From the NCBI RefSeq assembly GCF_025244925.1, contig NZ_CP104275.1:2666001-2730000 (forward strand): a DNA stretch of 64,000 bases. Direction: 5' to 3'. A program made the position numbers and the translations under genes. The stretch's first letter is position 1, and each line of letters begins with the position of its first letter. This document shows, piece after piece, positions 18,284 through 29,909 of this stretch. The notes beneath the pieces are model-generated. The model searched no databases, was not told the origin of the DNA, and worked only from the letters and a program-made list of their open reading frames with translations. The stretch is from Arthrobacter zhaoxinii (GTDB taxonomy: Bacteria > Actinomycetota > Actinomycetes > Actinomycetales > Micrococcaceae).

Positions 18284-20610
18284 TTGCCGTCCTCCCGAAC
18301 AAGCAGGGCCACCGGATAGGTGCTGAACAGATCTGCAGCTGCCACCCGGCCGCTGCTGTCGTGCGTTTTCCCGGTAACCACGTCGCGGTAGGTGCCCGGT
18401 GCCAGGACGACGGCGGTGTCCTGCCATCCGCCGTCGCGCTCAAGCCCCAGCGGAAGACGGGTCACCAGCGTGACCGCACCGCCCCGGTCAAACCCGAAGA
18501 GGTGTTCAGCCGCGGATCCTTCCACCGCTACGGGAACGTACCCCGTGAACAGCTCGGGCCGGCCGTGCTTGAGCTGCAGCGCACGGGTGGTGACCAGCAG
18601 CTTCGCTGCCGCATCCTCGTCCACTGCGGGGGCACCGGCGTCGGCGAACGACGCCGCTACCTCGCGGCGGCGGGCAAAGTCCACCTCGCGGCGGTTGTCC
18701 GGGTCCACGAGCGAGCGGTCCCAGAATTCCGTGCCCTGGTAGACGTCGGGTACGCCGGGCATGGTCAGCTGCAGGAGCTTGGCCGACAGTGAATTGCTGT
18801 ACCCGGCTTCGCGGATCCGTTCCACCAGTGCGGTGATCACCGCGCGAACGTCCGGGTTGTCGAACGCCGCATCAATGGCTGCATGCATCCGCTCTTCGAA
18901 TTCGGCGTTGGGAGCCGTCCAGGTGGTGCTGCTGGAGGCTTCTCGGGCGGCCTTCTCTGCGTAGGCGTGCGCACGTTCCCGGCTCAGCGGCCAGGCCCCG
19001 ACGAAGGTCTGCCAGAGCAGGTTCGCCATCGGCCCGTCATTCATCGGAGCCAGGGCATCGAGGCGCGTGAACGCCTCGCTCCACTCCCCCGGGATTTCCG
19101 CGAGTACGGAGATCCGGGCGCGGGTGTCCTCGCTGCGCTTGGTGTCATGCGTGGTCAGGGCCGTCATGGCTGCCGGCTGTTCCAGCTGCCGGCGGATCAG
19201 GCGCGTGTGCATGTCAAACGGCGCCACCGAGAAGTGCGCCGGGTCGGCGCCCACCTCGTTCAGGGACGTCAGGCGGGAGTAACGGTAGAACGCCGTGTCC
19301 TCGACGCCCTTGGCCATCACCATGCCGGAGGTCTGCTGGAAGCGGACTGCGAGCTCGCCCAGGCGGGAAAGGGAAACCTCGGTTTCTCCGTCCGCCAGCG
19401 GGTTCAGCAGCCCATGCAGGCGATCCAGCGCGGCCGCGAGATCCGGCCGGTGGACCTTGGCCGCAATCACGGCGTCGGTCAGGTACCCGGCGCCTTCGGG
19501 CAGGTAGCTGCGGTAGACCGGGAAGCAGGCCAGCAGCTCCGCGAGCGCATCTGCAGCCGTTTCCGGGTCCAGCCCGCTGTCCGCCGGGAGCAGGCGCACG
19601 AGGCGCTGCACCTCGGAGTGCAGCAGGTTGTCTGCGATGACCCGCTTGGTGCCGTGGATCATCTGTGCGTACGGTTCCATCGGCACCAGTGCGGTCAGCG
19701 TGTCACTGCCCGCCGGGTCCACGAACAACCGGTCAATGTCGGCCAGCGCGTCGTAGCCGGTGGTGCCTTCGGTTTCCCAGTCCGCGGCGAGCTTTTCGCC
19801 CGGTTCCAGGATCTTTTCGACGAGGATGTAGGCACCGCCGGTGATCTCGCGCAGCCGTGCCAGGTAGCCCTTGGGATCGGCAAGACCGTCCGGATGGTCG
19901 ATGCGCAGGCCGTCCACGAGGCCTTCGTCGAACCAGCGCTTGATTTCGGCGTGTGCCTCGTCAAAGACCCAGGGCTCTTCCACGCGGATACCGGCCAGGG
20001 TGTTGACCCCGAAGAACCGGCGGTAGTTCAGCTCATTGTCGGCGCGGCGCCAGTTCACCAGTTCGTAGGACTGGCGGGCGTGCACGTCCTGCGCGCTGTC
20101 CCCTTCCGAGGCAGTGCCTTCGGCCACCGGGAACCGGTGGTCGTAGTAGTGCAGTTCGTTGCCCGCCAGCTTGAGCTGCTCGAGCTCGTTGTCGCCGTCG
20201 CCCAGGACGGGCAGCCGCAGCTTTCCGTTCCCGGCGTCCCAGTCAATGTCGAAGGCCTCGGCATACCGGGAGCTGCGGCCTTCGGCCAGCACGGACCACC
20301 ACCACGGATTCCGGAACGGGGTGGCGATGCCCATGTGGTTGGGCACAATATCCACCAGCACGCCGAGACCCGCCGAGTGGGCGGCGTCGGAGAGGGCCTT
20401 CAGCCCCTCCGCTCCGCCGCGGGTCGGGTCGACGGCTGAGGGGTCGGTGACGTCATAGCCGTGATCCGAGCCCGCTTCCGCCGTGAGGATGGGTGAAAGG
20501 TAGACCCAGTCCACTCCCAGGTCAGCCAGGTACGGCACCAGCTCCGCGGCGTCGAACAGGGTGAAGGACGGACGGATCTGGAGGCGGTACGTGGAGAGCG
20601 GTGTCCTCAT
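18280..20610 (-). CDS. treY: Malto-oligosyltrehalose synthase TreY
   Basis: 776-residue GH13 enzyme that isomerises the reducing-end alpha-1,4 bond of maltodextrins to the alpha,alpha-1,1 bond of trehalose. The start [20 protein letters not shown] is the TreY hallmark, followed by [30 protein letters not shown] with the nucleophile and YILVEKIL with the acid. The length fits the family. It overlaps both glgX and treZ by 4 bp, so the three enzymes are made together and probably in fixed ratio. Confidence 0.97.
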   Translation of the reverse strand: MRTPLSTYRLQIRPSFTLFDAAELVPYLADLGVDWVYLSPILTAEAGSDHGYDVTDPSAVDPTRGGAEGLKALSDAAHSAGLGVLVDIVPNHMGIATPFRNPWWWSVLAEGRSSRYAEAFDIDWDAGNGKLRLPVLGDGDNELEQLKLAGNELHYYDHRFPVAEGTASEGDSAQDVHARQSYELVNWRRADNELNYRRFFGVNTLAGIRVEEPWVFDEAHAEIKRWFDEGLVDGLRIDHPDGLADPKGYLARLREITGGAYILVEKILEPGEKLAADWETEGTTGYDALADIDRLFVDPAGSDTLTALVPMEPYAQMIHGTKRVIADNLLHSEVQRLVRLLPADSGLDPETAADALAELLACFPVYRSYLPEGAGYLTDAVIAAKVHRPDLAAALDRLHGLLNPLADGETEVSLSRLGELAVRFQQTSGMVMAKGVEDTAFYRYSRLTSLNEVGADPAHFSVAPFDMHTRLIRRQLEQPAAMTALTTHDTKRSEDTRARISVLAEIPGEWSEAFTRLDALAPMNDGPMANLLWQTFVGAWPLSRERAHAYAEKAAREASSSTTWTAPNAEFEERMHAAIDAAFDNPDVRAVITALVERIREAGYSNSLSAKLLQLTMPGVPDVYQGTEFWDRSLVDPDNRREVDFARRREVAASFADAGAPAVDEDAAAKLLVTTRALQLKHGRPELFTGYVPVAVEGSAAEHLFGFDRGGAVTLVTRLPLGLERDGGWQDTAVVLAPGTYRDVVTGKTHDSSGRVAAADLFSTYPVALLVREDGK

Positions 20611-22787
20611 TCAGCAGCCTCTGTGTTCTGGGCTGCCATGGCAGCGAGTGACGCCGCCACGGAGTGGTCGTGCTCCTCTTCCTCAGCGTGTGCCCGCAGG
20701 ACCACCATCGACTTGGCAGCCACGGTCATCTGCGCGTCAGCGGCAACCGGCTCGGAGTCCGCGTATTCACCGGCGGTGTCGATGACCGTGTCCCACATCG
20801 GGGCGTATTCCTTGGCCGGAAGGGTGATCTTCACTGCTTCGTCGTGCGCGTTGAAGTACAGCAGGAAGTTCAGGTCCGTGATGCGCTGTCCACGTGCGTC
20901 CTTGCCGGAAATGCCCTGGCCGTTCAGGAACACGCCCAGGGAACGGCTGACCGGGGTGTCCCAGTCATCCGGGGACATGGTGGAGCCGTCCTCGTTCAGC
21001 CAGACGATGTCCGGCAGTGCCTCGCCCTCGCCCCGCCGGACCGGTCGTCCGTCGAAGAAGCGGCGGCGGCGGAACGTGGGGTGTTCGGCGCGCAGGGTGT
21101 TGACCGCTGCGGTGAATTCCAGGAGCGGCGCATCCATGGTCTCCCAGTTGATCCAGCTCAGCTCGGAGTCCTGCGCATAGGTGTTGTTGTTACCCTGCTG
21201 CGTCCGGCCCAGCTCATCGCCGTGGGCGATCATCGGCACGCCCTGCGAAAGGAGCAGGGTGGCAATGAAGTTGCGCTGCTGGCGTGCGCGCAGCGACAGG
21301 ACCGAGGGATCATCCGTGGGGCCCTCAACGCCGCAGTTCCAGGACCGGTTGTGGGACTCGCCGTCGTTGTTGTCTTCGCCGTTGGCCTCGTTGTGCTTTT
21401 CGTTGTAGGCCACGAGGTCATGCATCGTGAAGCCGTCGTGGGCGGTGACGAAGTTGATGGACGCCACGGGGCGGCGTGCGGAGGACTCGTAGAGGTCCGC
21501 GGAGCCCGTGATACGGGAAGCGAACTCGCCCAGTGTGGAGGGTTCTCCGCGCCAGAAATCGCGGACGGTGTCCCGGTACTTGCCGTTCCATTCGGTCCAC
21601 TGCGGGGGGAAGTTGCCCACCTGGTAGCCGCCGGGACCAACGTCCCACGGCTCGGCGATCAGCTTGACCTGGGAAACTACCGGGTCCTGCTGCACCAGTT
21701 CGAAGAAGGCGGAGAGGCGGTCGACGTCGTAGAACTCGCGGGCCAGCGTCGAGGCCAGGTCAAAGCGGAAGCCGTCGACGTGCATTTCGGTGACCCAGTA
21801 ACGCAGCGAATCCATCAGCAGCTGCAGCGAGTGCGGGTTGCCCACGTTGAGGGAGTTGCCGGTACCGGTGTAGTCCATGTAGTACTTCTTGTCGTCTTCC
21901 ACCAGCCGGTAGTAGGACGCGTTGTCGATGCCACGGAAGGACAGCGTGGGACCCATGTGGTTGCCCTCGGCCGTGTGGTTGTAGACCACGTCGAGGATGA
22001 CTTCGATGCCGGCCAGGTGCAGCGCACGGACCATGGCCTTGAACTCCTGGACCTGCTGGCCCTGGTCGCCGGTGGCGCTGTAGGTGTTGTGCGGGGCGAA
22101 GAAGCCGATGGTGTTGTAGCCCCAGTAGTTCGACAGCCCCTTTTCCTGCAGGGTGGAGTCGTTGACGAACTGGTGCACGGGCATCAGTTCGATCGCGGTG
22201 ATCCCGAGCTTCTGCAGGTGTGCGATCACGGAGGGATGGGCAACGCCGGCATAGGTGCCGCGCTGGTCCTCGGGCACGTCGGGGTGCGTTTCCGTGAGGC
22301 CCTTGACGTGCGCCTCGTAGATCACGGTCTGGTGGTACGGGATCTTCGGCTTCCGGTCCCCGTCCCAGTCGAAGAACGGGTTGATGACGACGCCCATCAT
22401 CATGTGCGGGGCGGAGTCCTCGTCATTGCGCGAGTGTTCGTCGCCGAAGTTGTAGCCGAACAGCGCCTGGTCCCAGTCGATCTCGCCGGCAACGGCCTTG
22501 GCGTAGGGGTCCAGCAGCAGCTTGTTCGGGTTGCACCGGTTGCCGTTCTCCGGATCGTTCGGCCCGTCCACGCGGTAACCGTACTTCTGCCCCGGCATGA
22601 CCTGCGGCAGGTAGCAGTGCCAGACATACCCGTCGACCTCAGTCAGGCGGACCTGGTGCTCGGTGCCGTCCTCATCGAACAGGCACAGGATTACGGAATC
22701 TGCCACCTCGCTGTAAAGCGCGAAGTTGGTGCCGTTTCCGTCGTAGGTTGCGCCCAGCGGATAGGCATCTCCCGGCCAAACTTCCAT
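20607..22787 (-). CDS. glgX: Glycogen debranching enzyme GlgX/TreX
   Basis: 726-residue GH13 isoamylase-type debranching enzyme. It carries the N-terminal CBM48-like part ([20 protein letters not shown]), then [26 protein letters not shown] with the nucleophile Asp, [16 protein letters not shown] with the acid Glu, and [13 protein letters not shown]. It releases linear chains from glycogen that TreY and TreZ then convert to trehalose, so the operon is a complete TreXYZ route. First gene of the operon; 74 bp separate it from nnr upstream. Confidence 0.96.
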   Translation of the reverse strand: MEVWPGDAYPLGATYDGNGTNFALYSEVADSVILCLFDEDGTEHQVRLTEVDGYVWHCYLPQVMPGQKYGYRVDGPNDPENGNRCNPNKLLLDPYAKAVAGEIDWDQALFGYNFGDEHSRNDEDSAPHMMMGVVINPFFDWDGDRKPKIPYHQTVIYEAHVKGLTETHPDVPEDQRGTYAGVAHPSVIAHLQKLGITAIELMPVHQFVNDSTLQEKGLSNYWGYNTIGFFAPHNTYSATGDQGQQVQEFKAMVRALHLAGIEVILDVVYNHTAEGNHMGPTLSFRGIDNASYYRLVEDDKKYYMDYTGTGNSLNVGNPHSLQLLMDSLRYWVTEMHVDGFRFDLASTLAREFYDVDRLSAFFELVQQDPVVSQVKLIAEPWDVGPGGYQVGNFPPQWTEWNGKYRDTVRDFWRGEPSTLGEFASRITGSADLYESSARRPVASINFVTAHDGFTMHDLVAYNEKHNEANGEDNNDGESHNRSWNCGVEGPTDDPSVLSLRARQQRNFIATLLLSQGVPMIAHGDELGRTQQGNNNTYAQDSELSWINWETMDAPLLEFTAAVNTLRAEHPTFRRRRFFDGRPVRRGEGEALPDIVWLNEDGSTMSPDDWDTPVSRSLGVFLNGQGISGKDARGQRITDLNFLLYFNAHDEAVKITLPAKEYAPMWDTVIDTAGEYADSEPVAADAQMTVAAKSMVVLRAHAEEEEHDHSVAASLAAMAAQNTEAAE

Positions 22788-22861
22788 GTAGTGCTCCTGA
22801 CTAGTTCCCTGACAACACGTAATTGATATGTCTACTTACTTTTTTACCCCAGAGTTGGAGC

Positions 22862-24394
22862 TTACTTGAATTTGCGGTGCGACTGCTTGGTGAGATTCGC
22901 AACAATCGCCCGGATCCGGGGCTCCAGCAGTGACGGCTGAACCGGACCGTCGGCGGCTGCCAGCGTTCCGGCCCGGCCGTGCAGGTGGGCTGCAGCTGCC
23001 GCCAGGCGGGCGTAGTGGCCCGGTCCCCGTTCGGAGTCCGGCGTCCGGTCGGTGGCCAGCAGCGCGCCCAGGATGCCGGAGAGCGTGTCGCCGCTCCCCG
23101 CCGTCGCAAGCCACGGCGTGGCCTCGGCCTGGCTGTACAGTTCGCCGGTGGGAGCGGCGGCCAGCGTGGCCCACCCCTTGAGCAGGACGGTGGCACCGGT
23201 GCGTGCGGCCGCCAGGCGGGCGTAACGGATCGGATCGGCTTCGATCTCCGCGCGGTCGGCGTCCTCGCCCAGGGACCGCAGCAGCGCAGTGAGTTCACCG
23301 GCATGCGGGGTCAGGATGACGGCCGGGTGCAGGCCGGGTGCCACGACGCCGATCGCGTCGGCGTCGATCACGGCCGGCAGCCCCGAGGCCATGGCGTCCC
23401 GGGCCCGGCGGCGCTGGTCTTCGTCCTTGCCGGCGCCGGGTCCGGCGACCCAGGCCTGGACGTGGATGTCCGCGACCGCGTCCGAACTGCAGACCGCTTC
23501 CGGGTGCGCCAGGTTGATTAGCCGGGCCACCGTCGCGGGTCCCAGGTAGCGGAGCATGCCGACGCCGGTGGCGAGGGCTGCTCCCGCGGCCATCAGCGCT
23601 GCTCCGGGGTAGGTCTCCGAGCCGGCGGCTACACCGAGGACGCCGCGGCTGTATTTCTGGTCCGCGGGGGTGGGAACCGGCAGGAGCCCGGCCAGGTCTT
23701 CGGCCTGCAGCCGGTAGGCGTCCGGGGTTCCGAGGTGCGGGCCGAGCCCGATGTCGATGCACCGGATTTCCCCGGCCGCTGCCGCGCCGGGCCCGGCCAG
23801 CAGTCCCGTCTTGACGGCGCCGAAGGTGACTGTGAGGTCCGCCTGCAGGCAGGTTCCCGCCACCCGGCCGGAATCGGCATCAACTCCGCTGGGCAGGTCG
23901 CAGGCCACGACCAGCGGGGCCTTTCCCTGCAGCCGGGCCGTGTTCAGTGCCTCCGCGAGTATCCGGGCGGGTCCGCGGAGCCCGCCGCTGCCGCCGGTGC
24001 CCAGGACGCCGTCGAGCACGGCGTCGGCGGCCAGCGCGGCGCCGGAAACCGCTGCGGCGTTGGACTCGGTAAGGGCGAGGGTCTTTCCGCCCTGTGCCCG
24101 GAAGGCCGCCAGCGCTTCGGGGTGGGCTGCGGCAGACGTAAGCACCGCCGTCGCCGCCGCTCCGCGCCGGGCAAGCCGGGCGGCCGCGTACAGCGCATCG
24201 CCGCCGTTGTTGCCGCTGCCGGCAAGCACGGTGACGCTCGAACCGTAGATCCGGCCTCGGCGGGCCGTCAGTGAGGCGGCAGCGGCGGCGTACAGCCCGT
24301 AGGCTGCACGCTGCATCAGTTCCCCGCCCCGGCCTGCGGCCAGCAGCGGGGCTTCGGACCTGCGGACCGCGGTACCGGTATACGCACGAATCAT
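22862..24394 (-). CDS. nnr: Bifunctional NAD(P)H-hydrate repair enzyme Nnr (epimerase + dehydratase)
   Basis: 510-residue fusion that repairs hydrated NAD(P)H. The N-terminal NnrE (YjeF_N) epimerase part shows VTVLAGSGNNGGDALYAAAR and VVACDLPSGVDADSGRV. The C-terminal NnrD ADP-dependent dehydratase part of the ribokinase-like fold shows KYSRGVLGVAAGSETYPGAA, VILTPHAGELTALL and LATAGSGDTLSGILGALLA. I place the start at 24394 (MIRAYTGTAVRRSEAP), 10 bp after the acpS stop; the longer frame is antisense-like filler. The acpS-nnr pairing is common in actinobacteria. Confidence 0.95.
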   Translation of the reverse strand: MIRAYTGTAVRRSEAPLLAAGRGGELMQRAAYGLYAAAAASLTARRGRIYGSSVTVLAGSGNNGGDALYAAARLARRGAAATAVLTSAAAHPEALAAFRAQGGKTLALTESNAAAVSGAALAADAVLDGVLGTGGSGGLRGPARILAEALNTARLQGKAPLVVACDLPSGVDADSGRVAGTCLQADLTVTFGAVKTGLLAGPGAAAAGEIRCIDIGLGPHLGTPDAYRLQAEDLAGLLPVPTPADQKYSRGVLGVAAGSETYPGAALMAAGAALATGVGMLRYLGPATVARLINLAHPEAVCSSDAVADIHVQAWVAGPGAGKDEDQRRRARDAMASGLPAVIDADAIGVVAPGLHPAVILTPHAGELTALLRSLGEDADRAEIEADPIRYARLAAARTGATVLLKGWATLAAAPTGELYSQAEATPWLATAGSGDTLSGILGALLATDRTPDSERGPGHYARLAAAAAHLHGRAGTLAAADGPVQPSLLEPRIRAIVANLTKQSHRKFK

Positions 24395-24404
24395 GCGCTT
24401 CGTC

Positions 24405-24755
24405 CTAGCCTTCGGCGATGACCATTGCAGTAGCCATGTCGCCATCGTGGCTGAGCGACAGGTGCCAGGTCTGCACACCCTTGCCCTCCGCCACGGCGGC
24501 CACTGTTCCGTCGATCTGCAGCATCGGGGCCCCGGCGGGATCCAGCACAACCTGGCAGTGCTGCCAGTTCATGCCGGCCGGTGCGCCCAGGGCCTTGGCG
24601 ACGGCTTCCTTCGCCGCGAACCGTGCTGCGAGGGAACGCAGGTTCAGCTCACGTTCCGCCGGAGCGAACAGCCGGGCGCGCAGCCCGGGGGTGCGTTCCA
24701 GCTGACGGCCGAACCGCGGTACATCCACTACATCGACGCCGATTCCGATAATCAC
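24405..24755 (-). CDS. acpS: Holo-[acyl-carrier-protein] synthase
   Basis: 116-residue phosphopantetheinyl transferase that activates the acyl carrier protein with coenzyme A and Mg2+. Mg-binding [12 protein letters not shown] and the second motif [16 protein letters not shown] are intact, and [14 protein letters not shown] holds the conserved SHD. Of normal AcpS-type length. It lies between glmS and nnr on the same strand. Confidence 0.96.
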   Translation of the reverse strand: MIIGIGVDVVDVPRFGRQLERTPGLRARLFAPAERELNLRSLAARFAAKEAVAKALGAPAGMNWQHCQVVLDPAGAPMLQIDGTVAAVAEGKGVQTWHLSLSHDGDMATAMVIAEG

Positions 24756-24768
24756 CGAATCCCGCTCC

Positions 24769-26655
24769 TTATTCCACTGTGACGGACTTGGCGAGGTTAC
24801 GCGGCTGGTCCACGTCGAAACCCTTGGCCGTGGCCAGTTCGCAGGCGAAGATCTGCAGCGGCACCGTGGTGAGCAGCGGGGCCAGCAAAGTCGGGGTTTC
24901 CGGCACGTAGAAGATGTGCTCGGCGTAGGCCTTGACGGCGTCGTCGCCCTCTTCTGCGATCACGATCGTCTTGGCGCCGCGGGCACGGATTTCCTGGATG
25001 TTGGAGACCACCTTGGCGTGCAGCGAATCCCGGCCGCGCGGTGAGGGGACCACCACGAACACGGGCTGGCCTTCCTCGATCAGTGCGATCGGGCCGTGCT
25101 TGAGCTCGCCGGCGGCGAATCCCTCGGCGTGGATGTAGGCGAGTTCCTTCAGCTTCAGGGCGCCTTCCATGGCCACCGGGAAGCCGACGTGGCGGCCGAG
25201 GAACAGCACCGACTTGGTGTCCTTCATCAGCTGCGCCAGTTCCCTGATCTGGCCGGAATTGTCCAGCACCTGCTGGATCTTCTCCGGCACCTTCCCCAGA
25301 TCCGCAAGAATGTCCTTGATCTCGCCCTGGAACTTGTTGCCGCGGATCTGCGCCAGGTACAGGCCAAGCAGGTAGGCGGCAGTGATCTGCGCCAGGAACG
25401 CCTTGGTGGAGGCGACGGCGATTTCCGGTCCGGCGTGCGTGTACAGGACGGCATCCGATTCGCGCGGAATGGTGGAACCGTTGGTGTTGCAGATCGCGAG
25501 GATCTTCGCGCCCTGCTCCTTGGCGTAACGGACCGCCATCAGCGTGTCCATGGTTTCTCCGGACTGGGAGATCGCCACGACCAGCGTGTTCGAGTCGACG
25601 ATCGGATCCCGGTAACGGAACTCGTGGCTGAGCTCCACCTCGACCGGCAGCCGGCACCAGTGCTCGATGGCGTACTTGGCTACCTGTCCCGCGTAGGCAG
25701 AGGTACCGCAGGCCAGCACCATGATCTTGTTGACGTTCTTGAGCTCTTCGGGGCTGACGCGCAGCTCGTCGAGGGTGAGCCGTCCGTCAATGTCGGACCG
25801 CCCCAGCAGGGTGTCACCCACTGCCTGCGGCTGGTCGTTGATTTCCTTCTCCATGAAGGAGTCGTAGCCGCCCTTTTCGGCTGCCGCGGCATCCCAGTTC
25901 ACATAGAACTCGGTGCCGGCGGCTTCTTCGCCGAAGAAGTCGGTGATCAGGACGGAGTCAGGGGTGATGGTGACTACCTGGTCCTGCCCCAGTTCGACGG
26001 CGCGGCGGGTGAAGTCGATGAAGCCCGAGACATCCGAGCCCAGGAAGTTCTCGCCGTCGCCCAGCCCGACGACGAGCGGGGAGTTGCGGCGGGCGGCAAC
26101 CACGGTGCCGGGAGAGTCGGTATGCACGGCCAGCAGGGTGAACGCACCCTCGAGCTGCTGGCAGGCGAGCTGCATGGACTTTGCCAGATCCGCGTCGCCT
26201 TCGCCGCGGTAAACGGAGGCCAGCAGCGCTGCGGCCACCTCGGTGTCGGTTTCGGAGACAAAGACCGTGCCGGCGTCCAGCAGTTCCGCCTTGAGCTCGG
26301 CGAAGTTCTCGATGATGCCGTTGTGGATCACGGCCAGGCGGCCGTTGTCCGCCAGGTGCGGGTGGGCGTTTTCGTCGGTGGGGCCGCCGTGCGTGGCCCA
26401 CCGGGTGTGGCCGATGCCGGTGGTGGCCGGGGTCAGCGGTGCCGATTCCAGTTCGGCCACCAGGTTGGCCAGCTTGCCGGACTTCTTGCGGTATTCAATG
26501 CCGAGGGGCGTGAGGACGGCGACACCGGCCGAGTCGTAGCCCCGGTATTCCAGCCGCCGAAGGCCTTCCATCACTACGTCGAGGGCTCCGTGCCCGCCTG
26601 CGCCAATACCTGGGACGGCGTCCGGACGGCCTGCATATCCAATAATTCCACACAT
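24769..26655 (-). CDS. glmS: Glutamine-fructose-6-phosphate aminotransferase (isomerizing)
   Basis: 628-residue enzyme that makes glucosamine 6-phosphate, the first step to UDP-GlcNAc. The glutaminase domain starts with the nucleophile Cys2 ([13 protein letters not shown]) and has [20 protein letters not shown]. Two SIS isomerase domains follow ([40 protein letters not shown]), and it ends in the conserved [15 protein letters not shown]. It is divergent from coaA. No glmS ribozyme was recognised upstream; those occur mainly in Firmicutes. Confidence 0.98.
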   Translation of the reverse strand: MCGIIGYAGRPDAVPGIGAGGHGALDVVMEGLRRLEYRGYDSAGVAVLTPLGIEYRKKSGKLANLVAELESAPLTPATTGIGHTRWATHGGPTDENAHPHLADNGRLAVIHNGIIENFAELKAELLDAGTVFVSETDTEVAAALLASVYRGEGDADLAKSMQLACQQLEGAFTLLAVHTDSPGTVVAARRNSPLVVGLGDGENFLGSDVSGFIDFTRRAVELGQDQVVTITPDSVLITDFFGEEAAGTEFYVNWDAAAAEKGGYDSFMEKEINDQPQAVGDTLLGRSDIDGRLTLDELRVSPEELKNVNKIMVLACGTSAYAGQVAKYAIEHWCRLPVEVELSHEFRYRDPIVDSNTLVVAISQSGETMDTLMAVRYAKEQGAKILAICNTNGSTIPRESDAVLYTHAGPEIAVASTKAFLAQITAAYLLGLYLAQIRGNKFQGEIKDILADLGKVPEKIQQVLDNSGQIRELAQLMKDTKSVLFLGRHVGFPVAMEGALKLKELAYIHAEGFAAGELKHGPIALIEEGQPVFVVVPSPRGRDSLHAKVVSNIQEIRARGAKTIVIAEEGDDAVKAYAEHIFYVPETPTLLAPLLTTVPLQIFACELATAKGFDVDQPRNLAKSVTVE

Positions 26656-26777
26656 AGCACTAAGAGTACCGGCCTGCGGACGGGATGCCGAAAGCTTGCC
26701 ATCTCCGGCCGGTTACGGGGGCCTGCAGCAGTTCCGGCCGTTTGGGTTTGCCTGCTGTTCAGGGCAGAATTCCTAAG

Positions 26778-27758
26778 GTGACCGAACGCCATGTCAAGTC
26801 CTCCGCGGCCCAGCCGCCCGAAAGCAGTTTCACTCCCTTCGTCGAACTGGACCGCAAGACCTGGTCGCGGCTGTCACACGAGATCCGTTCCCCGCTCAAC
26901 CAGGATGACATCCTGCGGCTGCGCGGCCTCGGCGAGCAGCTGAACCTCGATGAGATCAGGGAGGTCTACCTCCCGCTCTCGCGGCTGCTGAACCTGTACG
27001 TGGCTGCCGCCGGCCGCCTGCACAGCGCCACCACCACGTTCCTGGGCGAGAAGACCACCCGCACCCCGTTCGTGATCGGAGTGGCCGGATCCGTGGCAGT
27101 GGGAAAATCCACCACCGCCCGGGTGCTGCGCGAGATGCTGCGCCGCTGGCCGGAGACACCCAACGTCGAACTTATTACCACCGACGGTTTCCTGTACCCC
27201 AACGCGGAGCTTGAGCGCCGCGGGCTGATGCAGCGCAAGGGCTTCCCTGAATCCTATGACCGGCGCCGGCTGCTGCGCTTTGTCAGCGAGGTCAAGAGCG
27301 GGGCCGAAGAAGTCCGGGCGCCGAAGTATTCCCACCTGACGTATGACATTGTCCCGGGCGAGGAAGTGGTGGTCCGCCGTCCTGACGTGCTGATTGTCGA
27401 AGGGCTGAACGTCCTTGCCCCGGCCCGGACCCGCGCCGACGGCCGTGCCGGCCTCGCGCTGAGCGATTTCTTCGACTTCTCCATTTACGTGGACGCCCGC
27501 ACCTCATACATCGAGGAATGGTATGTCCAGCGTTTCCAGTCGCTGCGCACCGGGGCCTTCGCCGACCCGGCGTCGTACTTCCACCGCTACGCGGACCTGA
27601 CGGACGACGAGGCGAGGGCCACGGCCCTGGACATCTGGAAGCGGATCAATGAGCCGAACCTCATCACCAATGTCCTGCCCACGAGGGGCCGCGCCCAGCT
27701 GGTGCTGACCAAGGACGCGGACCACTCGGTGAGGCGGATGCTCCTGCGCAAGACCTGA
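26778..27758 (+). CDS. coaA: Type I pantothenate kinase
   Basis: 326-residue kinase for the first and rate-limiting step of coenzyme A synthesis. The P-loop is [12 protein letters not shown] (residues 101-112); [27 protein letters not shown] and [20 protein letters not shown] are classic CoaA motifs. I chose the GTG at 26778 ([12 protein letters not shown]), because the frame upstream overlaps the glmS promoter region and is not conserved. CAGAAT 7 nt before the GTG could be a leaderless -10 box. Convergent with glmM, with 23 bp between the stops. Confidence 0.95.
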   Translation: MTERHVKSSAAQPPESSFTPFVELDRKTWSRLSHEIRSPLNQDDILRLRGLGEQLNLDEIREVYLPLSRLLNLYVAAAGRLHSATTTFLGEKTTRTPFVIGVAGSVAVGKSTTARVLREMLRRWPETPNVELITTDGFLYPNAELERRGLMQRKGFPESYDRRRLLRFVSEVKSGAEEVRAPKYSHLTYDIVPGEEVVVRRPDVLIVEGLNVLAPARTRADGRAGLALSDFFDFSIYVDARTSYIEEWYVQRFQSLRTGAFADPASYFHRYADLTDDEARATALDIWKRINEPNLITNVLPTRGRAQLVLTKDADHSVRRMLLRKT

Positions 27759-27781
27759 GCCGGGGGCCGGACCGTGTCCGG

Positions 27782-29152
27782 TTAGACCGCGGCGCCTGCG
27801 CCGGCGTTGAGGGCCAGGTTGATTTCGACGGTTTCGGCGAGACGGCGGGCGGTGTCTGCGGCGGTTTCCATGTCGGCTGCCTCGACCATGACCCGGACCA
27901 CCGGTTCCGTACCCGACGGGCGCAGCAGCACCCGTCCGGTTTCGCCCAGCGCCAAACCTGCCTGCTCGACCGCGAGCCGCACCGGCTCGTTGGTCTCCAC
28001 GGCGGACTTGTCGACACCCTTGACGTTGATCAGTACCTGCGGAAGCTTCTGCATGACTCCGGCAAGCTGCTTCAGGGTCTGCCCGGTCCGCGCCACCCGT
28101 GCCGCCAGCTGCAGGCCGGTGAGGACGCCGTCGCCGGTGGTCGCGTACTCGGAGAAGATGACGTGGCCTGACTGTTCCCCGCCGAGGCTGTAGCCGCCGC
28201 TGCGCATTCCTTCGAGCACGTAGCGGTCCCCCACCCCTGTTTCAATGACCTGGATGCCTGCATCGCGCAGGGCGAGCTTCAGTCCGAGGTTGCTCATGAC
28301 CGTGGCCACCAGGGCGTTGTCCTTGAGCTTGCCGGATTCCTTCATGGCCACGGCCATGATCGCCATGATCTGGTCGCCGTCCACCACCGCGCCCTCGTGG
28401 TCCACGGCAAGGCAGCGGTCGGCGTCGCCGTCGTGGGCGATGCCCAGATCGGCACCGTGCGCGACGACCGCGGCCTGCAGCTGCTCAAGGTGGGTGGATC
28501 CGTAGCCGTCGTTGATGTTGATGCCGTCCGGCTCTGCACCGATGACGATAACCTCGGCGCCGGCGTCGGCGAAGACCTGGGGCGAGCAGCCGCTGGCTGC
28601 TCCGTGGGCGCAGTCCAGGACCACTTTCAGGCCCTCGATCCGGTTGGGGAGGGTCTGCAGCAGGTGGACCACGTATCGGTCCTCGGCGTCCGCGAAGCGG
28701 TGGATCCGTCCCACGTCGGCTCCGGTGGGGCGCATGCTGGGGCGTGCCATCTCGGCTTCGATGGCGTCCTCGACGGCGTCATCCAGCTTCTGGCCGCCGC
28801 GGGCCAGGAACTTGATGCCGTTGTCGGGGGCGGCGTTGTGGGAAGCGGAGATAACGACGCCGAAGTCGGCCCCGAGGTCAGCGACCAGGTACGCAGCAGC
28901 CGGGGTGGGCAGGACACCGGCGTCGTAGACGTCGATGCCGGAACTGGCCAGTCCGGCCTCCATGGCGGCGGAAATAAAGTCGCCGCTGATGCGGGGGTCC
29001 CGTGCAACCACGGCGACCGGACGACGGCCCGCTTCCACGCGGCGGTGGCCGAGCACCACCGCGGCGGCCTGGGCGAGTCCGAGGGCAACTTCGGCGGTGA
29101 TTAGCCCGTTGGCCAGCCCACGGACGCCGTCCGTTCCAAACAATCTAGTCAT
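27782..29152 (-). CDS. glmM: Phosphoglucosamine mutase
   Basis: 456-residue alpha-D-phosphohexomutase that converts glucosamine 6-phosphate to the 1-phosphate, the step after GlmS. The phosphoserine loop is [17 protein letters not shown] (Ser104), the metal loop is [14 protein letters not shown], the sugar loop is [10 protein letters not shown], and the C-terminal phosphate loop is [15 protein letters not shown]. It is transcribed from the rpsI side, 220 bp after the rpsI terminator. glmS and glmM flank coaA here. Confidence 0.97.
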   Translation of the reverse strand: MTRLFGTDGVRGLANGLITAEVALGLAQAAAVVLGHRRVEAGRRPVAVVARDPRISGDFISAAMEAGLASSGIDVYDAGVLPTPAAAYLVADLGADFGVVISASHNAAPDNGIKFLARGGQKLDDAVEDAIEAEMARPSMRPTGADVGRIHRFADAEDRYVVHLLQTLPNRIEGLKVVLDCAHGAASGCSPQVFADAGAEVIVIGAEPDGININDGYGSTHLEQLQAAVVAHGADLGIAHDGDADRCLAVDHEGAVVDGDQIMAIMAVAMKESGKLKDNALVATVMSNLGLKLALRDAGIQVIETGVGDRYVLEGMRSGGYSLGGEQSGHVIFSEYATTGDGVLTGLQLAARVARTGQTLKQLAGVMQKLPQVLINVKGVDKSAVETNEPVRLAVEQAGLALGETGRVLLRPSGTEPVVRVMVEAADMETAADTARRLAETVEINLALNAGAGAAV

Positions 29153-29327
29153 TACGTATCCTCAAGCAGGTTATAGCCACATCGGGAGCCATTCAGGGCA
29201 ACTTACTGGCCCATTCTGCCACCGGTTCACCCCTGTCTCCGAAACGTGAAAACCCAAAGTACAGAGCGGGCGGCAAAATATCCAGAGCAAGTGTGGTCAA
29301 CCCAACGCCCGGGCCGGTGCCTTAACG

Positions 29328-29361
29328 CCAAAAGGCAGCCGCCGTAGCGACTGCCTTTTGG
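29328..29361 (-). terminator. Terminator downstream of rpsI
   Basis: Inverted repeat CCAAAAGGCAG (29328-29338) with CTGCCTTTTGG (29351-29361) and a 12-nt loop, directly after the rpsI stop. It probably ends the rplM-rpsI transcript before glmM. Confidence 0.7.
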
Positions 29362-29372
29362 TGAAGCCTGAA

Positions 29373-29870
29373 TTAGCGCTTGGAGTACTGAGGTGCCTTG
29401 CGAGCCTTCTTAAGACCGGCCTTCTTACGCTCGATGACGCGGGCGTCACGAGTCAGGAAGCCTGCCTTCTTCAGGGCGGGGCGGTTGTTCTCGCGGTCGA
29501 TCTCGTTCAGCGAGCGGGCAACGCCCAGACGCAGCGCGCCGGCCTGGCCGGAGGGGCCGCCGCCGTGGATGCGGGCGATGACGTCGTAAGCGCCTTCGAG
29601 CTCAAGAAGCTTGAACGGCTCGTTGACTTCCTGCTGGTGCAGCTTGTTCGGGAAGTAATCCTCGAGCTCGCGGTCGTTGACGATCCACTTGCCGGTGCCC
29701 GGCACCAGACGCACGCGGGCAATAGCCTGCTTGCGGCGTCCAACGGCAGAGCCGGGGACAGTCAGGGCGGGGCGTTCCTTGACGTCGGCCTGAACCGAGT
29801 CAGAGGATTCCGAGGTGTAGCTCGAAAGCTCCTCGGTGTTTTCATTCAGCTCTTCAGTGTTCTGAGCCAC
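29373..29870 (-). CDS. rpsI: 30S ribosomal protein S9
   Basis: 165-residue S9 whose C-terminal tail reaches the P-site tRNA; the last residues KAPQYSKR are conserved. The core begins near [19 protein letters not shown] and includes [20 protein letters not shown]. About 40 extra N-terminal residues are rich in Glu, Ser and Asn ([15 protein letters not shown]...), an acidic extension seen in actinobacterial S9. It follows rplM by 39 bp in the usual rplM-rpsI pair. Confidence 0.98.
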   Translation of the reverse strand: MAQNTEELNENTEELSSYTSESSDSVQADVKERPALTVPGSAVGRRKQAIARVRLVPGTGKWIVNDRELEDYFPNKLHQQEVNEPFKLLELEGAYDVIARIHGGGPSGQAGALRLGVARSLNEIDRENNRPALKKAGFLTRDARVIERKKAGLKKARKAPQYSKR

Positions 29871-29909
29871 GATTCTCCTTGAATTAATTTCTTAGTTGGC
29901 GGGCCAGAA

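Noticed and set aside
16511..18319. A 602-codon plus-strand frame opposite treZ
   Set aside because: Antisense shadow of treZ; no recognisable domain, no ribosome site and it covers the treZ terminator.
20664..22826. A 720-codon plus-strand frame opposite glgX
   Set aside because: It is the antisense shadow of glgX, with Val/Gly/Arg-biased sequence and no family motif.
24769..26780. A glmS riboswitch or ribozyme upstream of glmS
   Set aside because: No matching conserved core was seen in the 122 bp between glmS and coaA, and the element is mostly found in Firmicutes.
27759..27781. Terminator between coaA and glmM
   Set aside because: Only a 6-bp stem (CCGGAC/GTCCGG) with a 3-nt loop is present, too weak to call.
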